Positions 43,247 to 55,342 are shown, counted from the first letter of the stretch. The stretch: DNA of 64,000 bases from Rhodobacter sp. SY28-1 (GCF_005222785.1 NZ_STGH01000002.1:186001-250000), one strand, 5' to 3'. Translations and numbers: made by a program. The notes: a model not told the origin generated them from the letters alone.

Positions 43247-43714
43247 TCAGAAGTGGAAATCCGCCGGATAGGCGTGGAACCCGTCGAAATCCGCCTTGCC
43301 CAAAGGCACTCCGGCAGCGCGCAGGGCGGCATAGCCCATGGTCAGATGAAAGAAGAAATTCGGCAGGCCATAGAGATAGAGGAAGTCGGCTCCGCTCTGC
43401 TCCAGATCGGCAAAGCCCGCGCGGTGGCGGATCACCCGCGTCTCGGCCCCCTCGAAATCAGCCGGGCTCATCGACCCCAAAAGCGCGCGCGCCACCGCGA
43501 GACGCGGCCCAAGGCCCTGCGGCAGGTCCGGCACCTCGCGGCCCGCCAGGGGGCAGGCGATCCGCAAGGCAAAGCCCGCCGCAGTGGCGAACTGCTGGCG
43601 GGCGGGAAAGCTGTCGGCAATACGGGCGTCCAGCGCATCCGGCCCCGCGACCGCCACGATGTCGCTGACGCGCGACAGGTAGTGGCGGAAGACGGGGACC
43701 GAGGCCTGGTACAT
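43247..43714 (-). CDS. DUF1993 family protein
   Basis: The 155-residue protein has the DUF1993 features: YQASVPVFRHYLSRVSDIV at the start, RIADSFPARQQFATAAGFALR, and LPNFFFHLTMGYAALRAAGVPLGKADF near the C-terminus. The family has a DinB-like four-helix fold; no enzyme activity is assigned. The ATG overlaps the aspS stop by one base (TGATG), so it is translationally coupled to aspartyl-tRNA synthetase. Confidence 0.88.
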   Translation of the reverse strand: MYQASVPVFRHYLSRVSDIVAVAGPDALDARIADSFPARQQFATAAGFALRIACPLAGREVPDLPQGLGPRLAVARALLGSMSPADFEGAETRVIRHRAGFADLEQSGADFLYLYGLPNFFFHLTMGYAALRAAGVPLGKADFDGFHAYPADFHF

Positions 43715-45510
43715 CAGCTGTCCTTCGGCACGACGCGGAGGTTCAACTCGCGCAGCTGCTGCAGGGTCGGCTCGCTGGGCGCGTTCATCAGCAGGTCCTC
43801 GGCCCGCTGGTTCATCGGGAACATGATGACTTCGCGGATGTTCTGGGTGTCGGCCAGAAGCATCACCAGCCGGTCGATTCCCGCCGCACAACCGCCGTGG
43901 GGCGGCGCGCCGTACTTGAACGCCTTGACCATGCCGCCGAAGCGCTTGTCGACTTCGGAGTTCGGATACCCGGCCAGTTCGAAGGCCTTGTACATGATCT
44001 CGGGTTTGTGGTTGCGGATGCCGCCCGAGATCACCTCATAGCCGTTGCAGGCGAGATCATACTGGTAGGCATAGACCTTCAGAGGGTCGCCGTTCAGCGC
44101 CTCAAGCCCGCCCTGCGGCATCGAGAACGGGTTGTGGGAGAAGTCGATCTTCCCCTCGTCGGTCTTCTCGTACATCGGGAAGTCGACGATCCAGGCAAAG
44201 CGGAAGCTGTCCTTGTCGGTCAGCCCCAGTTCCTCGCCAATCACGTTCCGCGCCTTGCCGGCGATGCCTTCGAAGGCCTCGGGCTTGCCGCCGAGGAAGA
44301 AGGCCGCATCGCCCTTCTCAAGACCAAGTTGTTGGCGGATCGCCTCGGTCCGCTCTGGCCCGATGTTCTTGGCCAGGGGCCCTGCGGCCTCCATCCCCGA
44401 CCCATCCTCGGCGTCGCGCCAGAAGATGTAGCCCATTCCCGGCAAACCCTGCTGTTGCGCAAAGGCATTCATCCGGTCGCAGAACTTGCGGCCAACGGGT
44501 TCGCCCGACGGGCCCTTGGGCGCGGGAATGGCGCGGACCTCGTTGCCCTCCTGCTCCAGAAGCTTGGCGAAGATCGCAAAGCCGGAACCCCGGAAGTGTT
44601 CGGATACATCCTGCATCCGGATCGGATTGCGCAGGTCCGGCTTGTCCGACCCGTACCACTTCAAAGAGTCCCGATAGGCGATGCGCGGCCAGTCGGAATA
44701 GACCTTCCGGCCTTTCCCGAACGCTTCGAACAGCCCCTGCAGCACCGGCTGGACGGCGGCAAAGACGTCGTCTTGCGTCACGAAGGACATCTCGATGTCC
44801 AGCTGGTAAAAGTCGGTCGGGCTGCGGTCCGCCCGAGGGTCTTCGTCGCGGAAGCAGGGGGCGATCTGGAAATAGCGGTCGAAACCCGCAACCTGGATCA
44901 GCTGCTTGAACTGCTGCGGGGCCTGCGGCAGGGCATAGAACTTGCCCGGATGCAGGCGCGAGGGCACGAGGAAGTCGCGCGCGCCCTCCGGCGAAGACGC
45001 CGTGATGATCGGCGTCTGGAATTCCGTGAAGCCCTGGTCCCACATGGCGTTCCGCAGCCAGCGGACGACGTTAGAGCGCAGCATCATGTTCTGGTGCATC
45101 GTGTCGCGACGCAGGTCGAGGAAGCGGTAGGTCAGCCGGGTTTCTTCAGGGTATTCGGTGTCGCCGAAGACCGGCAGCGGCAGTTCCTCGGAGGCGCCCA
45201 GGACTTCCAGGTCGGTCACATAGACCTCGATCTCGCCCGTCGGGATCTTGGCGTTGACCAGCGAGGCGTCGCGCGCCTTCACCCGGCCGTCCACCCGGAT
45301 CACCCATTCCGACCGCACCTGTTCCAGCGCCTTGAACGCGGCCGAGTCGCCGTCGCACAGCACCTGGGTGATCCCGTAGTGGTCGCGCAGGTCGATGAAG
45401 AGCACGCCGCCATGGTCGCGCACCCGGTGGACCCAGCCCGACAGCCGGACGGTTTCGCCCACATGGGACTTGTTCAGCGCGGCACAGGTATGGCTGCGAT
45501 AGGCGTGCAT
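43714..45510 (-). CDS. aspS: Aspartyl-tRNA synthetase
   Basis: AspRS charges tRNA with aspartate. The 598-residue protein has an N-terminal OB anticodon-binding domain (about 1-110, with [21 protein letters not shown]). The class II core includes [21 protein letters not shown] (motif 1 region), [20 protein letters not shown] (motif 2) and [11 protein letters not shown] (motif 3). The bacterial GAD insertion lies between. It may be non-discriminating (also charging tRNA-Asn) as in many alphaproteobacteria, but that is not visible here. Start 45510 gives the standard [10 protein letters not shown]; longer starts are unlikely. Confidence 0.95.
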   Translation of the reverse strand: MHAYRSHTCAALNKSHVGETVRLSGWVHRVRDHGGVLFIDLRDHYGITQVLCDGDSAAFKALEQVRSEWVIRVDGRVKARDASLVNAKIPTGEIEVYVTDLEVLGASEELPLPVFGDTEYPEETRLTYRFLDLRRDTMHQNMMLRSNVVRWLRNAMWDQGFTEFQTPIITASSPEGARDFLVPSRLHPGKFYALPQAPQQFKQLIQVAGFDRYFQIAPCFRDEDPRADRSPTDFYQLDIEMSFVTQDDVFAAVQPVLQGLFEAFGKGRKVYSDWPRIAYRDSLKWYGSDKPDLRNPIRMQDVSEHFRGSGFAIFAKLLEQEGNEVRAIPAPKGPSGEPVGRKFCDRMNAFAQQQGLPGMGYIFWRDAEDGSGMEAAGPLAKNIGPERTEAIRQQLGLEKGDAAFFLGGKPEAFEGIAGKARNVIGEELGLTDKDSFRFAWIVDFPMYEKTDEGKIDFSHNPFSMPQGGLEALNGDPLKVYAYQYDLACNGYEVISGGIRNHKPEIMYKAFELAGYPNSEVDKRFGGMVKAFKYGAPPHGGCAAGIDRLVMLLADTQNIREVIMFPMNQRAEDLLMNAPSEPTLQQLRELNLRVVPKDS

Positions 45511-45591
45511 CTGCGTTCCCCTTTCCAGGGCCTCAATTCCATCGCGCCGATACACCTTGCCCCCTGCCCGAAGTCAAGCCCGCTTGCCCCG

Positions 45592-45619
45592 GTAGGGTGG
45601 GCAATCCTGCCCACCTTAC
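45592..45619. repeat. Hairpin repeat at the pabC stop codon
   Basis: GTAGGGTGGGC and GCCCACCTTAC pair with one G-T wobble around a 6-nt loop. It overlaps the pabC stop and lies 80 bp upstream of aspS. It may terminate the pabBC transcript; there is no T-run. Similar GTGGGCAATCCTGCCCAC hairpins occur between genes in many proteobacteria. Confidence 0.5.
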
Positions 45620-46224
45620 GAACAGAATCGCGCCGGGATCAGCCCGCGCAGCGCATTCCCGACCCAGAGCCGGACCTTGGGCAGGTCCTCTGCACTCAAC
45701 ACGTCCTCGGCGTACCCCAGTTCCGTCCGCAGCACGCCCGGCAACAACCCGCAGGACAAAGGCGGCGTCCGCATCCCCTGCCCCCGGTCGAAGAAGACCG
45801 TGGTGATCGACCCGTCACAGACCTCGCCGCGTTCGTTCAGGAAGATCACCTCGTCCAAGCCTTCCGGCAGGGCGGCCCGCGCCTGGTCATAGGCCGCCCG
45901 TTTCGTCGACTTCACCCGCAGCCAGGGATCGTCCGACTGCAAGCGCGCCGCCGCCAGACCCACCCGCCACTCTGCCTTTGCCGGGGGCAGCGGGGCCACG
46001 GTCCACTCCACCCCGCCGTCCCGGTCCAGCGTCAGGCGCAGCCGCGCTGGGTGATCGGGACCAGACGGCGCGACCTCCGGACAGGACCAGCCGAGGAGAT
46101 CCGCCGACCGCCGGAGCCGCGCAAGATGCAACGGCCAACGCGGGGCCCCTGCCCCGTCCCACAGCAGCGTCTCGATCAGCCTCAGGCCCGGCTCACCGCC
46201 GCCTTCACGAAGCGCGCTTTCCAC
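45616..46224 (-). CDS. pabC: Aminotransferase class IV, aminodeoxychorismate lyase-like
   Basis: This 202-residue protein matches fold-type IV PLP enzymes of the PabC type, which release 4-aminobenzoate from aminodeoxychorismate for folate. Seen are RLIETLLWDG near the N-terminus, WLRVKSTKRAAYDQAR with the PLP Lys, and NERGEVCDGSITTVFF. It is shorter than E. coli PabC (about 270), as in related Rhodobacteraceae. The start is a GTG at 46224 behind a strong ggaggag, 43 bp inside the pabB coding sequence; this gives VESALREGG. No ATG is available in that position. Confidence 0.82.
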   Translation of the reverse strand: MESALREGGGEPGLRLIETLLWDGAGAPRWPLHLARLRRSADLLGWSCPEVAPSGPDHPARLRLTLDRDGGVEWTVAPLPPAKAEWRVGLAAARLQSDDPWLRVKSTKRAAYDQARAALPEGLDEVIFLNERGEVCDGSITTVFFDRGQGMRTPPLSCGLLPGVLRTELGYAEDVLSAEDLPKVRLWVGNALRGLIPARFCS

Positions 46225-47318
46225 AACGCCTCCTCCCATTCGCCGTACACGGTGGACCCATGCGTCAGCCCGCCGCCCACGTTCATAACGATCTGCTCGC
46301 CCGAAACCGACAGGGTCCGGATCGCCACGCTGAAATCCGCATCCCCCTCTGGCGACATCCAGCCCACCGCCCCGCAATAGACCCCGCGGGCAAAGGGCTC
46401 TACCTCGCGGATGATCTCCATCGCGCGGATCTTCGGCGCACCGGTTACGCTGCCACACGGGAACAGCGCCGCCATCAGACCGGGCAGGGTCGCAGCCCCC
46501 TCCAGCACACCTTCGACGGTCGAGGTCATCTGGTGCACCGTCGAGTAGCTTTCGATCGCGAACAGCGCCGGGACCTTCACCGTGCCCACCTTCGACAACC
46601 GGCTGATGTCGTTGCGCAAAAGGTCGACGATCATCAGGTTTTCGGCCCGGTCCTTCTCATCGGCCTTCAGGTCGGCGATGATCGCCGCATCCTCGGCCGC
46701 ATCCTTGCCCCTTGGCCGCGTCCCCTTCATCGGGCGGGTGACGATCCTCCCACCCTCCACCTTGAAGAACAGCTCGGGCGAGCGCGACACCACCACCGGC
46801 CCCACCCCCAGATCGACATAAGCGCCATGTCCCACCGCCCCCGTCCGCCGGAACGCGCCGTATAGGCCCAGCGCCGTGCCCGAGACCAGGGATGCGGCCA
46901 TCGGGAAGGTCAGGTTGACCTGATAGCAGTCCCCCGCAGCGATATAGTCGAACACCTTGCGCGCTGCAGTGCCATAGGCCCGCCGCCCGATCAGCGGCCT
47001 GGGTGCGGTCATCCGGGTCGACCGGCCCTCCTCGGCCGCCTGCTCCAGCGCCTGATCTGCCGGAAGCGGGGCCTCAAAGACCCCAAGCGCGACCAGCGGC
47101 CCGGGGCGCCTGCGCGGCATCAGGCGGGAAAGCTTCGGCTCCAGCGCATAGCCCGTCTCGTAGGCGACATAGCCCGCAAGCCAGCTGCCCTTTGCCCGCG
47201 CCGCCTCGGCCCGGTCAAGCGCCGCGCGCACTTCGCCCGGGCGCCAGGCCAGGATGATCTCGCGCGGCAGATCGAAGAGCGACGGCTCGCCCCTCGGTCC
47301 ATGTTCGATAAGGATCAC
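46182..47318 (-). CDS. pabB: Aminodeoxychorismate synthase component I
   Basis: PabB makes aminodeoxychorismate from chorismate with ammonia from a glutamine amidotransferase (PabA, not in the window). The 378-residue protein carries the chorismate-binding domain motifs IAGDCYQVNLTFP, RIVTRPMKGTRPRGKD, ENLMIVDLLRNDISR, and FPCGSVTGAPKIRAME; the MNVGGGLTHGS segment is at the C-terminus. A short N-domain is retained. The pabC ribosome site and start lie within its last 43 bp. Confidence 0.94.
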   Translation of the reverse strand: MILIEHGPRGEPSLFDLPREIILAWRPGEVRAALDRAEAARAKGSWLAGYVAYETGYALEPKLSRLMPRRRPGPLVALGVFEAPLPADQALEQAAEEGRSTRMTAPRPLIGRRAYGTAARKVFDYIAAGDCYQVNLTFPMAASLVSGTALGLYGAFRRTGAVGHGAYVDLGVGPVVVSRSPELFFKVEGGRIVTRPMKGTRPRGKDAAEDAAIIADLKADEKDRAENLMIVDLLRNDISRLSKVGTVKVPALFAIESYSTVHQMTSTVEGVLEGAATLPGLMAALFPCGSVTGAPKIRAMEIIREVEPFARGVYCGAVGWMSPEGDADFSVAIRTLSVSGEQIVMNVGGGLTHGSTVYGEWEEALWKARFVKAAVSRA

Positions 47319-47573
47319 CCGTCGGCCCCCGTTCCCTCGTCATCCCGAGATAGGCCCAAGCCGCGACTCTCGCCAGACCATTCCACGCCGCAGCTGCAGC
47401 CAAAACCGACGCTGCAGCGCGAAAAGCATGATCGCCCGACCAGCAGACTCATTCAAAGCTTGTCAGTTGATCAAATTAGGCGTTCCCTGCGCAGCACCAG
47501 ACCACCACATGATGTGGTCGGGTCAATACAAATAACAAGAATCGTCCAACTCCGGTACGAAGGGACACCGAAA

Positions 47574-49133
47574 ATGGCTTCCGACAACTACACGGACCAT
47601 GCCAAGCACGAGGACATGAAAGTCCTCCACGGCATGGGTTATGCGCAGGAACTCTCGCGCTCCATGTCGAAGTTCTCGAACTTCGCCATCTCCTTCTCGA
47701 TCATCTGCATCCTCTCCGGCGGCATCAACTCCTTCGCCCAGGCCATCTCCTCCGTGGGCGGCGCGGGCGCCGGCATCGGCTGGATCACCGGCTGCCTCAT
47801 TTCGGGCATGTTCGCGCTGTCCATGGCGCAGATCGCTTCGGCTTTCCCGACAGCGGGCGGGCTTTATCACTGGGCCTCGATTCTGGGCTCGCGCTTCTGG
47901 GGCTGGCTGACGGCCTGGCTGAACCTGCTGGGCCTGATCACTGTTCTGGGGGCCATCAACATCGGTACGGCCTACTTCTTTGCCGGGACCTTCGGGCCTT
48001 CGTTCGGCTTCACCGGCACGGACTGGCAGGTTGTCGGCTTCGTCGCGGTGATTACCATCATTCAGGCGATCTTCAACCACATCGGCATCAAGGCCACGAC
48101 CTTCCTGACCGATATCTCCGGCTACATCATCTTCGCAACGACTGCAGTCCTTGTGGTGTCATGCCTCTACTTCGCCCCCGCGATCGAAATCTCGCGGCTG
48201 TGGACCTTCAGCAACTACTCGGGCGAGGCCGGCGGCAACGTCTTCCCGCAATCCGACAACATGTTCTACCTGTTCCTCCTGTGCCTTCTGTTGCCGGTCT
48301 ACACGATCACCGGCTACGACGCGTCGGCCCATACTTCGGAAGAGACGAAGAACGCGGCGGTCTCGGTGCCCAAGGGGATCGTCTCGGCGGTGCTGTGGTC
48401 CTCGCTGGTCGGCTGGCTCATGCTGTGCGCGATCATGCTTGCGATCCCGGACATGAACGCGGCGGCGGCCCAGGGCTGGGGTGCCTTCTTCGGCACGATC
48501 AACGCGATCATGCCTGCGGGCCTGGCCACGGTTCTGTATCTTGGCATCTTCATCGCCCAGCTGCTGTGTGGCTTGGCGACCGTGACTTCGGCCAGCCGAA
48601 TGCTTTTCGCCTTCTCGCGCGATGACGGCGTTCCGGGCTTCTCCAAGGCGCTGGCGACCGTGTCGCCGAAGTACCGCACGCCGGTCAACGCGATCTGGAC
48701 GGCGACCGCGCTGTGCATCCTCTATGTGGTGCTGGCGCTGTCGATCAAGGTGGAAGGCACCTCGATCTACGTGATCGTGGTGAACTCGACGCTCGTCTTC
48801 CTGTTCCTGTCTTTCACCATCCCGCTGGTCGCGGCGATGCTGAACTTCGGCGGGCCGAAGTGGCCGAAGCCCGGCCCCTGGGCCATGTCGGCAGGCGTCT
48901 ACAAGCTGGTGACCGTGCTGTCGGTGGCAGGCATGGGGATCATCCTCTTCATCGCTGTCGCGCCGCCGAACGAGCGGGTGCTGTATGTCGTCGCGGGCTT
49001 CATCGCGATTGCGCTGGTGCTGTGGTTCGCCGTCGAGAACCGCCGCTTCGAAGGTCCGCCGACGGGCGAGCGCATCGCCCAGCGCCAGGCAGCCATAAAG
49101 GCCGCCGAGGCCGCAGTGGGCGAGACGGGCTGA
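47574..49133 (+). CDS. APC-superfamily amino acid/GABA permease
   Basis: This 519-residue integral membrane transporter has 12 or more hydrophobic segments. It resembles the yeast UGA4/BAT1-like and bacterial amino acid permease branch. The first helix bears SKFSNFAISFSIICILSGGI, with TGYDASAHTSEETKNAA as a family signature near residue 250. The substrate may be GABA or a related amino acid; the sequence alone does not fix this. Start 47574 follows gaagggac. The roughly 250-bp upstream region is AT-richer than its surroundings and may hold a regulated promoter. A strong terminator follows. Confidence 0.88.
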   Translation: MASDNYTDHAKHEDMKVLHGMGYAQELSRSMSKFSNFAISFSIICILSGGINSFAQAISSVGGAGAGIGWITGCLISGMFALSMAQIASAFPTAGGLYHWASILGSRFWGWLTAWLNLLGLITVLGAINIGTAYFFAGTFGPSFGFTGTDWQVVGFVAVITIIQAIFNHIGIKATTFLTDISGYIIFATTAVLVVSCLYFAPAIEISRLWTFSNYSGEAGGNVFPQSDNMFYLFLLCLLLPVYTITGYDASAHTSEETKNAAVSVPKGIVSAVLWSSLVGWLMLCAIMLAIPDMNAAAAQGWGAFFGTINAIMPAGLATVLYLGIFIAQLLCGLATVTSASRMLFAFSRDDGVPGFSKALATVSPKYRTPVNAIWTATALCILYVVLALSIKVEGTSIYVIVVNSTLVFLFLSFTIPLVAAMLNFGGPKWPKPGPWAMSAGVYKLVTVLSVAGMGIILFIAVAPPNERVLYVVAGFIAIALVLWFAVENRRFEGPPTGERIAQRQAAIKAAEAAVGETG

Positions 49134-49155
49134 ACGTCGGTCCATGCGACATCGG

Positions 49156-49182
49156 GGCCGGGGGTAAACCTCCGGCCCTTTT
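49156..49182 (+). terminator. Intrinsic terminator after the permease gene
   Basis: GGCCGGGGG (49156-49164) pairs with CCTCCGGCC (49169-49177) with one wobble, and is followed by CTTTTC. It lies 23 bp after the stop. Confidence 0.85.
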
Positions 49183-49203
49183 CGTTGCGGGCGGGGCCGG
49201 GAC

Positions 49204-49247
49204 CAAATTTCTTCGAAGAAATTTGCAAAATCCTTCGAAGGATTTTG
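49204..49247. repeat. Tandem pair of perfect 22-bp palindromes upstream of carB
   Basis: Unit one (49204-49225) has arms CAAATTTCTTC/GAAGAAATTTG. Unit two (49226-49247) has arms CAAAATCCTTC/GAAGGATTTTG. Both are perfect and adjacent. They follow the permease terminator and precede carB by about 87 bp. Confidence 0.72.
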
Positions 49248-49333
49248 GCCCTTCCCGGGCACCGTTTGCCCCTTGCGCCGGTCCGGCTTCTCTCTATAAC
49301 CCGCACAATTTTGCGCAATAGGTGGGGGCTCAG

Positions 49334-52660
<3,327 letters not shown>

Positions 52661-52673
52661 GGAGAAAGCCGAC

Positions 52674-53615
52674 TTAGGGTTTGCTAAGGTGGCCCAGAAT
52701 CCATTCCTTACTTTGGGCAAGGTTGGAGTAAACGCCATACTTCAACCTTTGAGCGCACCCTGCTCCCCAACTAACTACGCCGAAAAGCATTGGTTTTCCA
52801 TTCACGACTCCATAAATTGGTCCACCACTATCTCCCTGACAGGAGTCGACACCTCCGTCCCGAAGTCCTGCACAGAACATCGTTTGGTCGACGGCCCCAT
52901 TGTAAGATTCGGGCTTGTTACACTCTTCTAGGTTAACTGGTGGAACTGCAGCATGCATTAGAATATCCGACCCAATTCCGCCTTGCGACAGTGCGCCCCA
53001 TCCAGACACTATGAGCGTTTCGTTCGCAAACACTGCCGCAGGGTCATTTGCTGTCTCTATTGAGGCTCCCAAGGCACTTGATCTTTCAAGAACCAAGATC
53101 GCCAGATCATTGGATTGAGTTGCAGAGTTCCATTCCGGGTGTACAACTAATTGATTCACCTTGATCCGCTCGCCACCATGTCGATAGTAAGATGTTCCTG
53201 CAATTACCTCAACAGCGGCAGGACCAGTGATCCAGTCGACGCAGTGTGCTGCCGTCAATACGACGGACTGGGATATTAGTGAACCGCCGCAAAACTGCTG
53301 TCGGACAACATCTGGCGTACCTCCGTGGATCAATGCAACTTGCCACGGATTTTGCTCGATAGTTGTTGGTACACCGCCAACTATCCGAGGGTCAAGATGA
53401 ACACCGGCCTGCAAGGTTGAAATTGCCAGGGACGCGTCCGCATTTTCAATGTTTGCAATGATTGCTGTTGCCGCGTTCAACTCAATTTCGCCAATGTTTT
53501 GGACAATTGGTTGCGCTTCCTGTAGCTTTCGAATGATATCAATATCGAATAGATCTGCGTTTGCTGATGAGCAGAATAGTGACCCCAAGAGAATTAAACC
53601 AAAGTGATTAGTCAT
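52674..53615 (-). CDS. Secreted trypsin-like zymogen (S1A), likely horizontally acquired
   Basis: This 313-residue protein has a signal peptide (about 1-20, ending SANA) and a propeptide of about 55 residues. The activation site is DPRIVGGVPTTIEQNPWQVAL, cited as R|IVGG. The triad is seen in SVVLTAAHC, SNDLAILVLE and DSCQGDSGGPIYG. The Asp six residues before the catalytic Ser predicts trypsin-like cleavage after Arg/Lys. Cys pairs are conserved as in animal trypsins. Base composition is clearly AT-richer than its neighbours and codon use differs, which suggests transfer. Start 53615 has aaagga upstream. It converges with carB, 13 bp apart. Confidence 0.92.
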   Translation of the reverse strand: MTNHFGLILLGSLFCSSANADLFDIDIIRKLQEAQPIVQNIGEIELNAATAIIANIENADASLAISTLQAGVHLDPRIVGGVPTTIEQNPWQVALIHGGTPDVVRQQFCGGSLISQSVVLTAAHCVDWITGPAAVEVIAGTSYYRHGGERIKVNQLVVHPEWNSATQSNDLAILVLERSSALGASIETANDPAAVFANETLIVSGWGALSQGGIGSDILMHAAVPPVNLEECNKPESYNGAVDQTMFCAGLRDGGVDSCQGDSGGPIYGVVNGKPMLFGVVSWGAGCAQRLKYGVYSNLAQSKEWILGHLSKP

Positions 53616-53911
53616 TCTTGATCCTTTCTGTGCTAACGTTCCTTGCATTGATTCGCAAAAAATTATAGCATATTTTCCAATCGACTGTACAAATTACTCC
53701 TGCCGCCCCATTCTCCTCTCCATCCCACTCCCGCGTCTCCATCGGTCGCGCCAAAGTACAAATTTCTCCGCGTTCCAAGAAGCGCAAGGCCGTGGGTGCT
53801 GACCTGACGTAATCCTGCGCCCGCGCAGGCTGTCTCGCCCCTGCTTCCAATTTTCCTGTAATGCTGACATCGCCTCTCTTTCCGGCTCTCGCCTCCAGGC
53901 AATCGCGTCGA

Positions 53912-53934
53912 GTGACTGTCCACTGGACAGTCAC
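53912..53934. repeat. Perfect 23-bp palindrome
   Basis: Arms GTGACTGTCCA and TGGACAGTCAC flank one C. The TGTCCA/TGGACA half-sites match those of the composite elements but with different centre spacing. Confidence 0.6.
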
Positions 53935-53961
53935 TCTTCCGACCTTCTGACAAACGCCCAA

Positions 53962-54029
53962 CTGTCATTCCCGCGAAAGCGGAAGCCCACCTTGCGTCGA
54001 CTGGCTCCCCGCTTTCGCGGGGATGACAG
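53962..54029. repeat. MITE/REP-like inverted repeat
   Basis: Arms of 21 bp, CTGTCATTCCCGCGAAAGCG and its near-complement, differ at one position and enclose a 26-bp centre. The sequence GTCATTCCCGCGAAAGCGG resembles a widespread proteobacterial intergenic repeat (similar to neisserial dRS3 cores), so it is probably a mobile or REP-type element. Confidence 0.65.
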
Positions 54030-54054
54030 CAGGAAGGATGCCTTCATTCAAAAG

Positions 54055-54127
54055 TTAACACCACCCTAACGCAAAATCCCAACCCCCTGAAATTCCCACT
54101 AAACTCCGTTTTGTCCACCGTGGACAC
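54055..54127. repeat. Composite palindrome/CtrA-like element, copy B (reversed)
   Basis: Read on the minus strand, the palindrome (54110-54127) is followed after 40 bp by TTAG-N7-TTAA (54055-54069), the same order as copies A and C. It lies about 97 bp upstream of the NTF2-like gene and 430 bp upstream of the divergent trypsin gene. Confidence 0.65.
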
Positions 54128-54223
54128 ACCTCCCCCCAAGGTCGCTTTCCGCCCCCAACCCGTCCCCTCCGGCTTGGAAACCCTCCCCCGGCCCGCTACT
54201 CTCCGCCCCCAAAGGAGACCCCC

Positions 54224-54634
54224 ATGCCCTGCGAGACGACCCTCTCCCTGATCCGCCGCTACTACGACGCCTTTAATGCGGGCGACCCCGAGGGGATGCT
54301 CGCCTGCCTGACCGACGACGTCGAGCATCGGGTGAACGAGGGCGGGCACCGGATCGGCAAGGCGAAGTTCCGGGAGTTCTGCGGCCACATGGGGGTCAGC
54401 TACCGGGAGCAACTGCACGACCTCACCATCTTCGCGACCGACGATGGCTCCCGAGGCGCAGCCGAATTCATGGTCCACGGGGAGTATCTGAAGACCGACC
54501 CCGGACTGCCGGAGGCGAAGGGCCAGACCTACATCCTCCCCGCCGGGGGGTTCTTCGAGGTCCGCGACGGTCTCATCTCCCGCATCACCACCTTCTACAA
54601 CCTGAACGACTGGATCGCGCAGGTCAGCCGATGA
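54224..54634 (+). CDS. NTF2-like/SnoaL-type protein (ketosteroid isomerase-related)
   Basis: The 136-residue protein has the cone-like NTF2 fold features: LSLIRRYYDAFNAGDPEGM near the N-terminus, TDDVEHRVNEGGHRIGKAKFREF, and a C-terminal VRDGLISRITTFYNLNDWI. Members act as isomerases, hydrolases or binding proteins, so no reaction is assigned. ATG 54224 follows aaaggaga. Its stop overlaps the start of the following GNAT gene by 4 bp, so the two are coupled. Confidence 0.85.
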   Translation: MPCETTLSLIRRYYDAFNAGDPEGMLACLTDDVEHRVNEGGHRIGKAKFREFCGHMGVSYREQLHDLTIFATDDGSRGAAEFMVHGEYLKTDPGLPEAKGQTYILPAGGFFEVRDGLISRITTFYNLNDWIAQVSR

Positions 54635-55227
54635 ACATCGACGAGATCGACGTCCGGGTCCTGCGCGGCCCCGACCTGGAAGCCGCCCTCGATGGTGTCG
54701 CCCAACTGCGGATCACCGTGTTCCGGGAGTGGCCCTATCTTTATGACGGGTCGCTGGACTACGAACGCGAATACCTCTCCACCTACCGCGACAATCCGGG
54801 GGCGCTGCTGGTCGGGGCCTTCCATGACGGGCAGCTGATCGGCGCCTCGACCTCCACCCCGATGGAGGACCACGCGCCGGAGTTCTCGGCGCCGTTCCGT
54901 GACCTCGGGATCCCGCCGGAAAACATCCTCTACGGGGCGGAGTCGGTTCTGCTGCGGCCCTACCGGGGCATCGGACTGGGTCACCGTTTCATCGACCTGC
55001 GCGAGGACCACGCCCGCGCGCTGGGGCGGACCCATGTGGCCTTCTGCTCGGTCATCCGGCCCGACGATCACCCTGCCCGGCCAGCGATCTACCGGAAAAA
55101 CGACAGCTTCTGGATGGGCCGGGGCTATGATCCCCTGCCCGGCGTGGTCGCCCGGTTCAGCTGGAAGGATGTGGGCGACACCGGCGAGACCGAGAAACCG
55201 CTGCAGTTCTGGATGCGGGAGCTGTGA
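54631..55227 (+). CDS. GNAT family N-acetyltransferase
   Basis: The 198-residue protein begins NIDEIDVRVLRGPDL and has LLRPYRGIGLGHRFIDLREDHARALG as a modified acetyl-CoA loop (R/Q-x-x-G-x-G/A in the form YRGIGLG) near residue 112. Residues 25-45 (VFREWPYLYDGSLDYEREYL) resemble the family of NTF2-linked GNATs. Acceptor unknown. It is coupled to the NTF2-like gene. Composite element C starts 10 bp after its stop. Confidence 0.82.
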   Translation: MNIDEIDVRVLRGPDLEAALDGVAQLRITVFREWPYLYDGSLDYEREYLSTYRDNPGALLVGAFHDGQLIGASTSTPMEDHAPEFSAPFRDLGIPPENILYGAESVLLRPYRGIGLGHRFIDLREDHARALGRTHVAFCSVIRPDDHPARPAIYRKNDSFWMGRGYDPLPGVVARFSWKDVGDTGETEKPLQFWMREL

Positions 55228-55236
55228 TCCGAGGAC

Positions 55237-55308
55237 GTGTCCACGGTGGACAAATCCTGATCCACCCGTCTTTTCCGAGACTTGCTCGCGACGTTAGGGA
55301 TTTCTTAA
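55237..55308. repeat. Composite palindrome/CtrA-like element, copy C
   Basis: Palindrome GTGTCCACGGTGGACAAA (55237-55254) is followed after 39 bp by TTAG-N7-TTAA (55294-55308). It lies between two convergent genes, so it cannot be the promoter of either, which argues for a different role such as a small RNA or a mobile repeat. Confidence 0.65.
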
Positions 55309-55342
55309 CAGTGTCGCCCCGCCGGGTCCCGACCACGGCGGA

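Larger units (their letters stand above)
53616..54109. other. Repeat-rich, low-GC intergenic region
   Basis: No convincing gene is visible in this stretch. It begins with an AT-rich segment (possible promoter of the trypsin gene, with TATTTTCC-like stretches near 53670), then carries a perfect 23-bp palindrome (53912) and a 68-bp inverted repeat (53962). Composite element B begins here at 54055 and runs on past its end to 54127, ahead of the NTF2-like gene. Short minus-strand frames here look spurious. Confidence 0.55.

Noticed and set aside
53608-53961. Minus-strand frame of 117 codons upstream of the trypsin gene
   Set aside because: No ribosome site, no recognisable sequence, overlaps palindromes; region judged non-coding.
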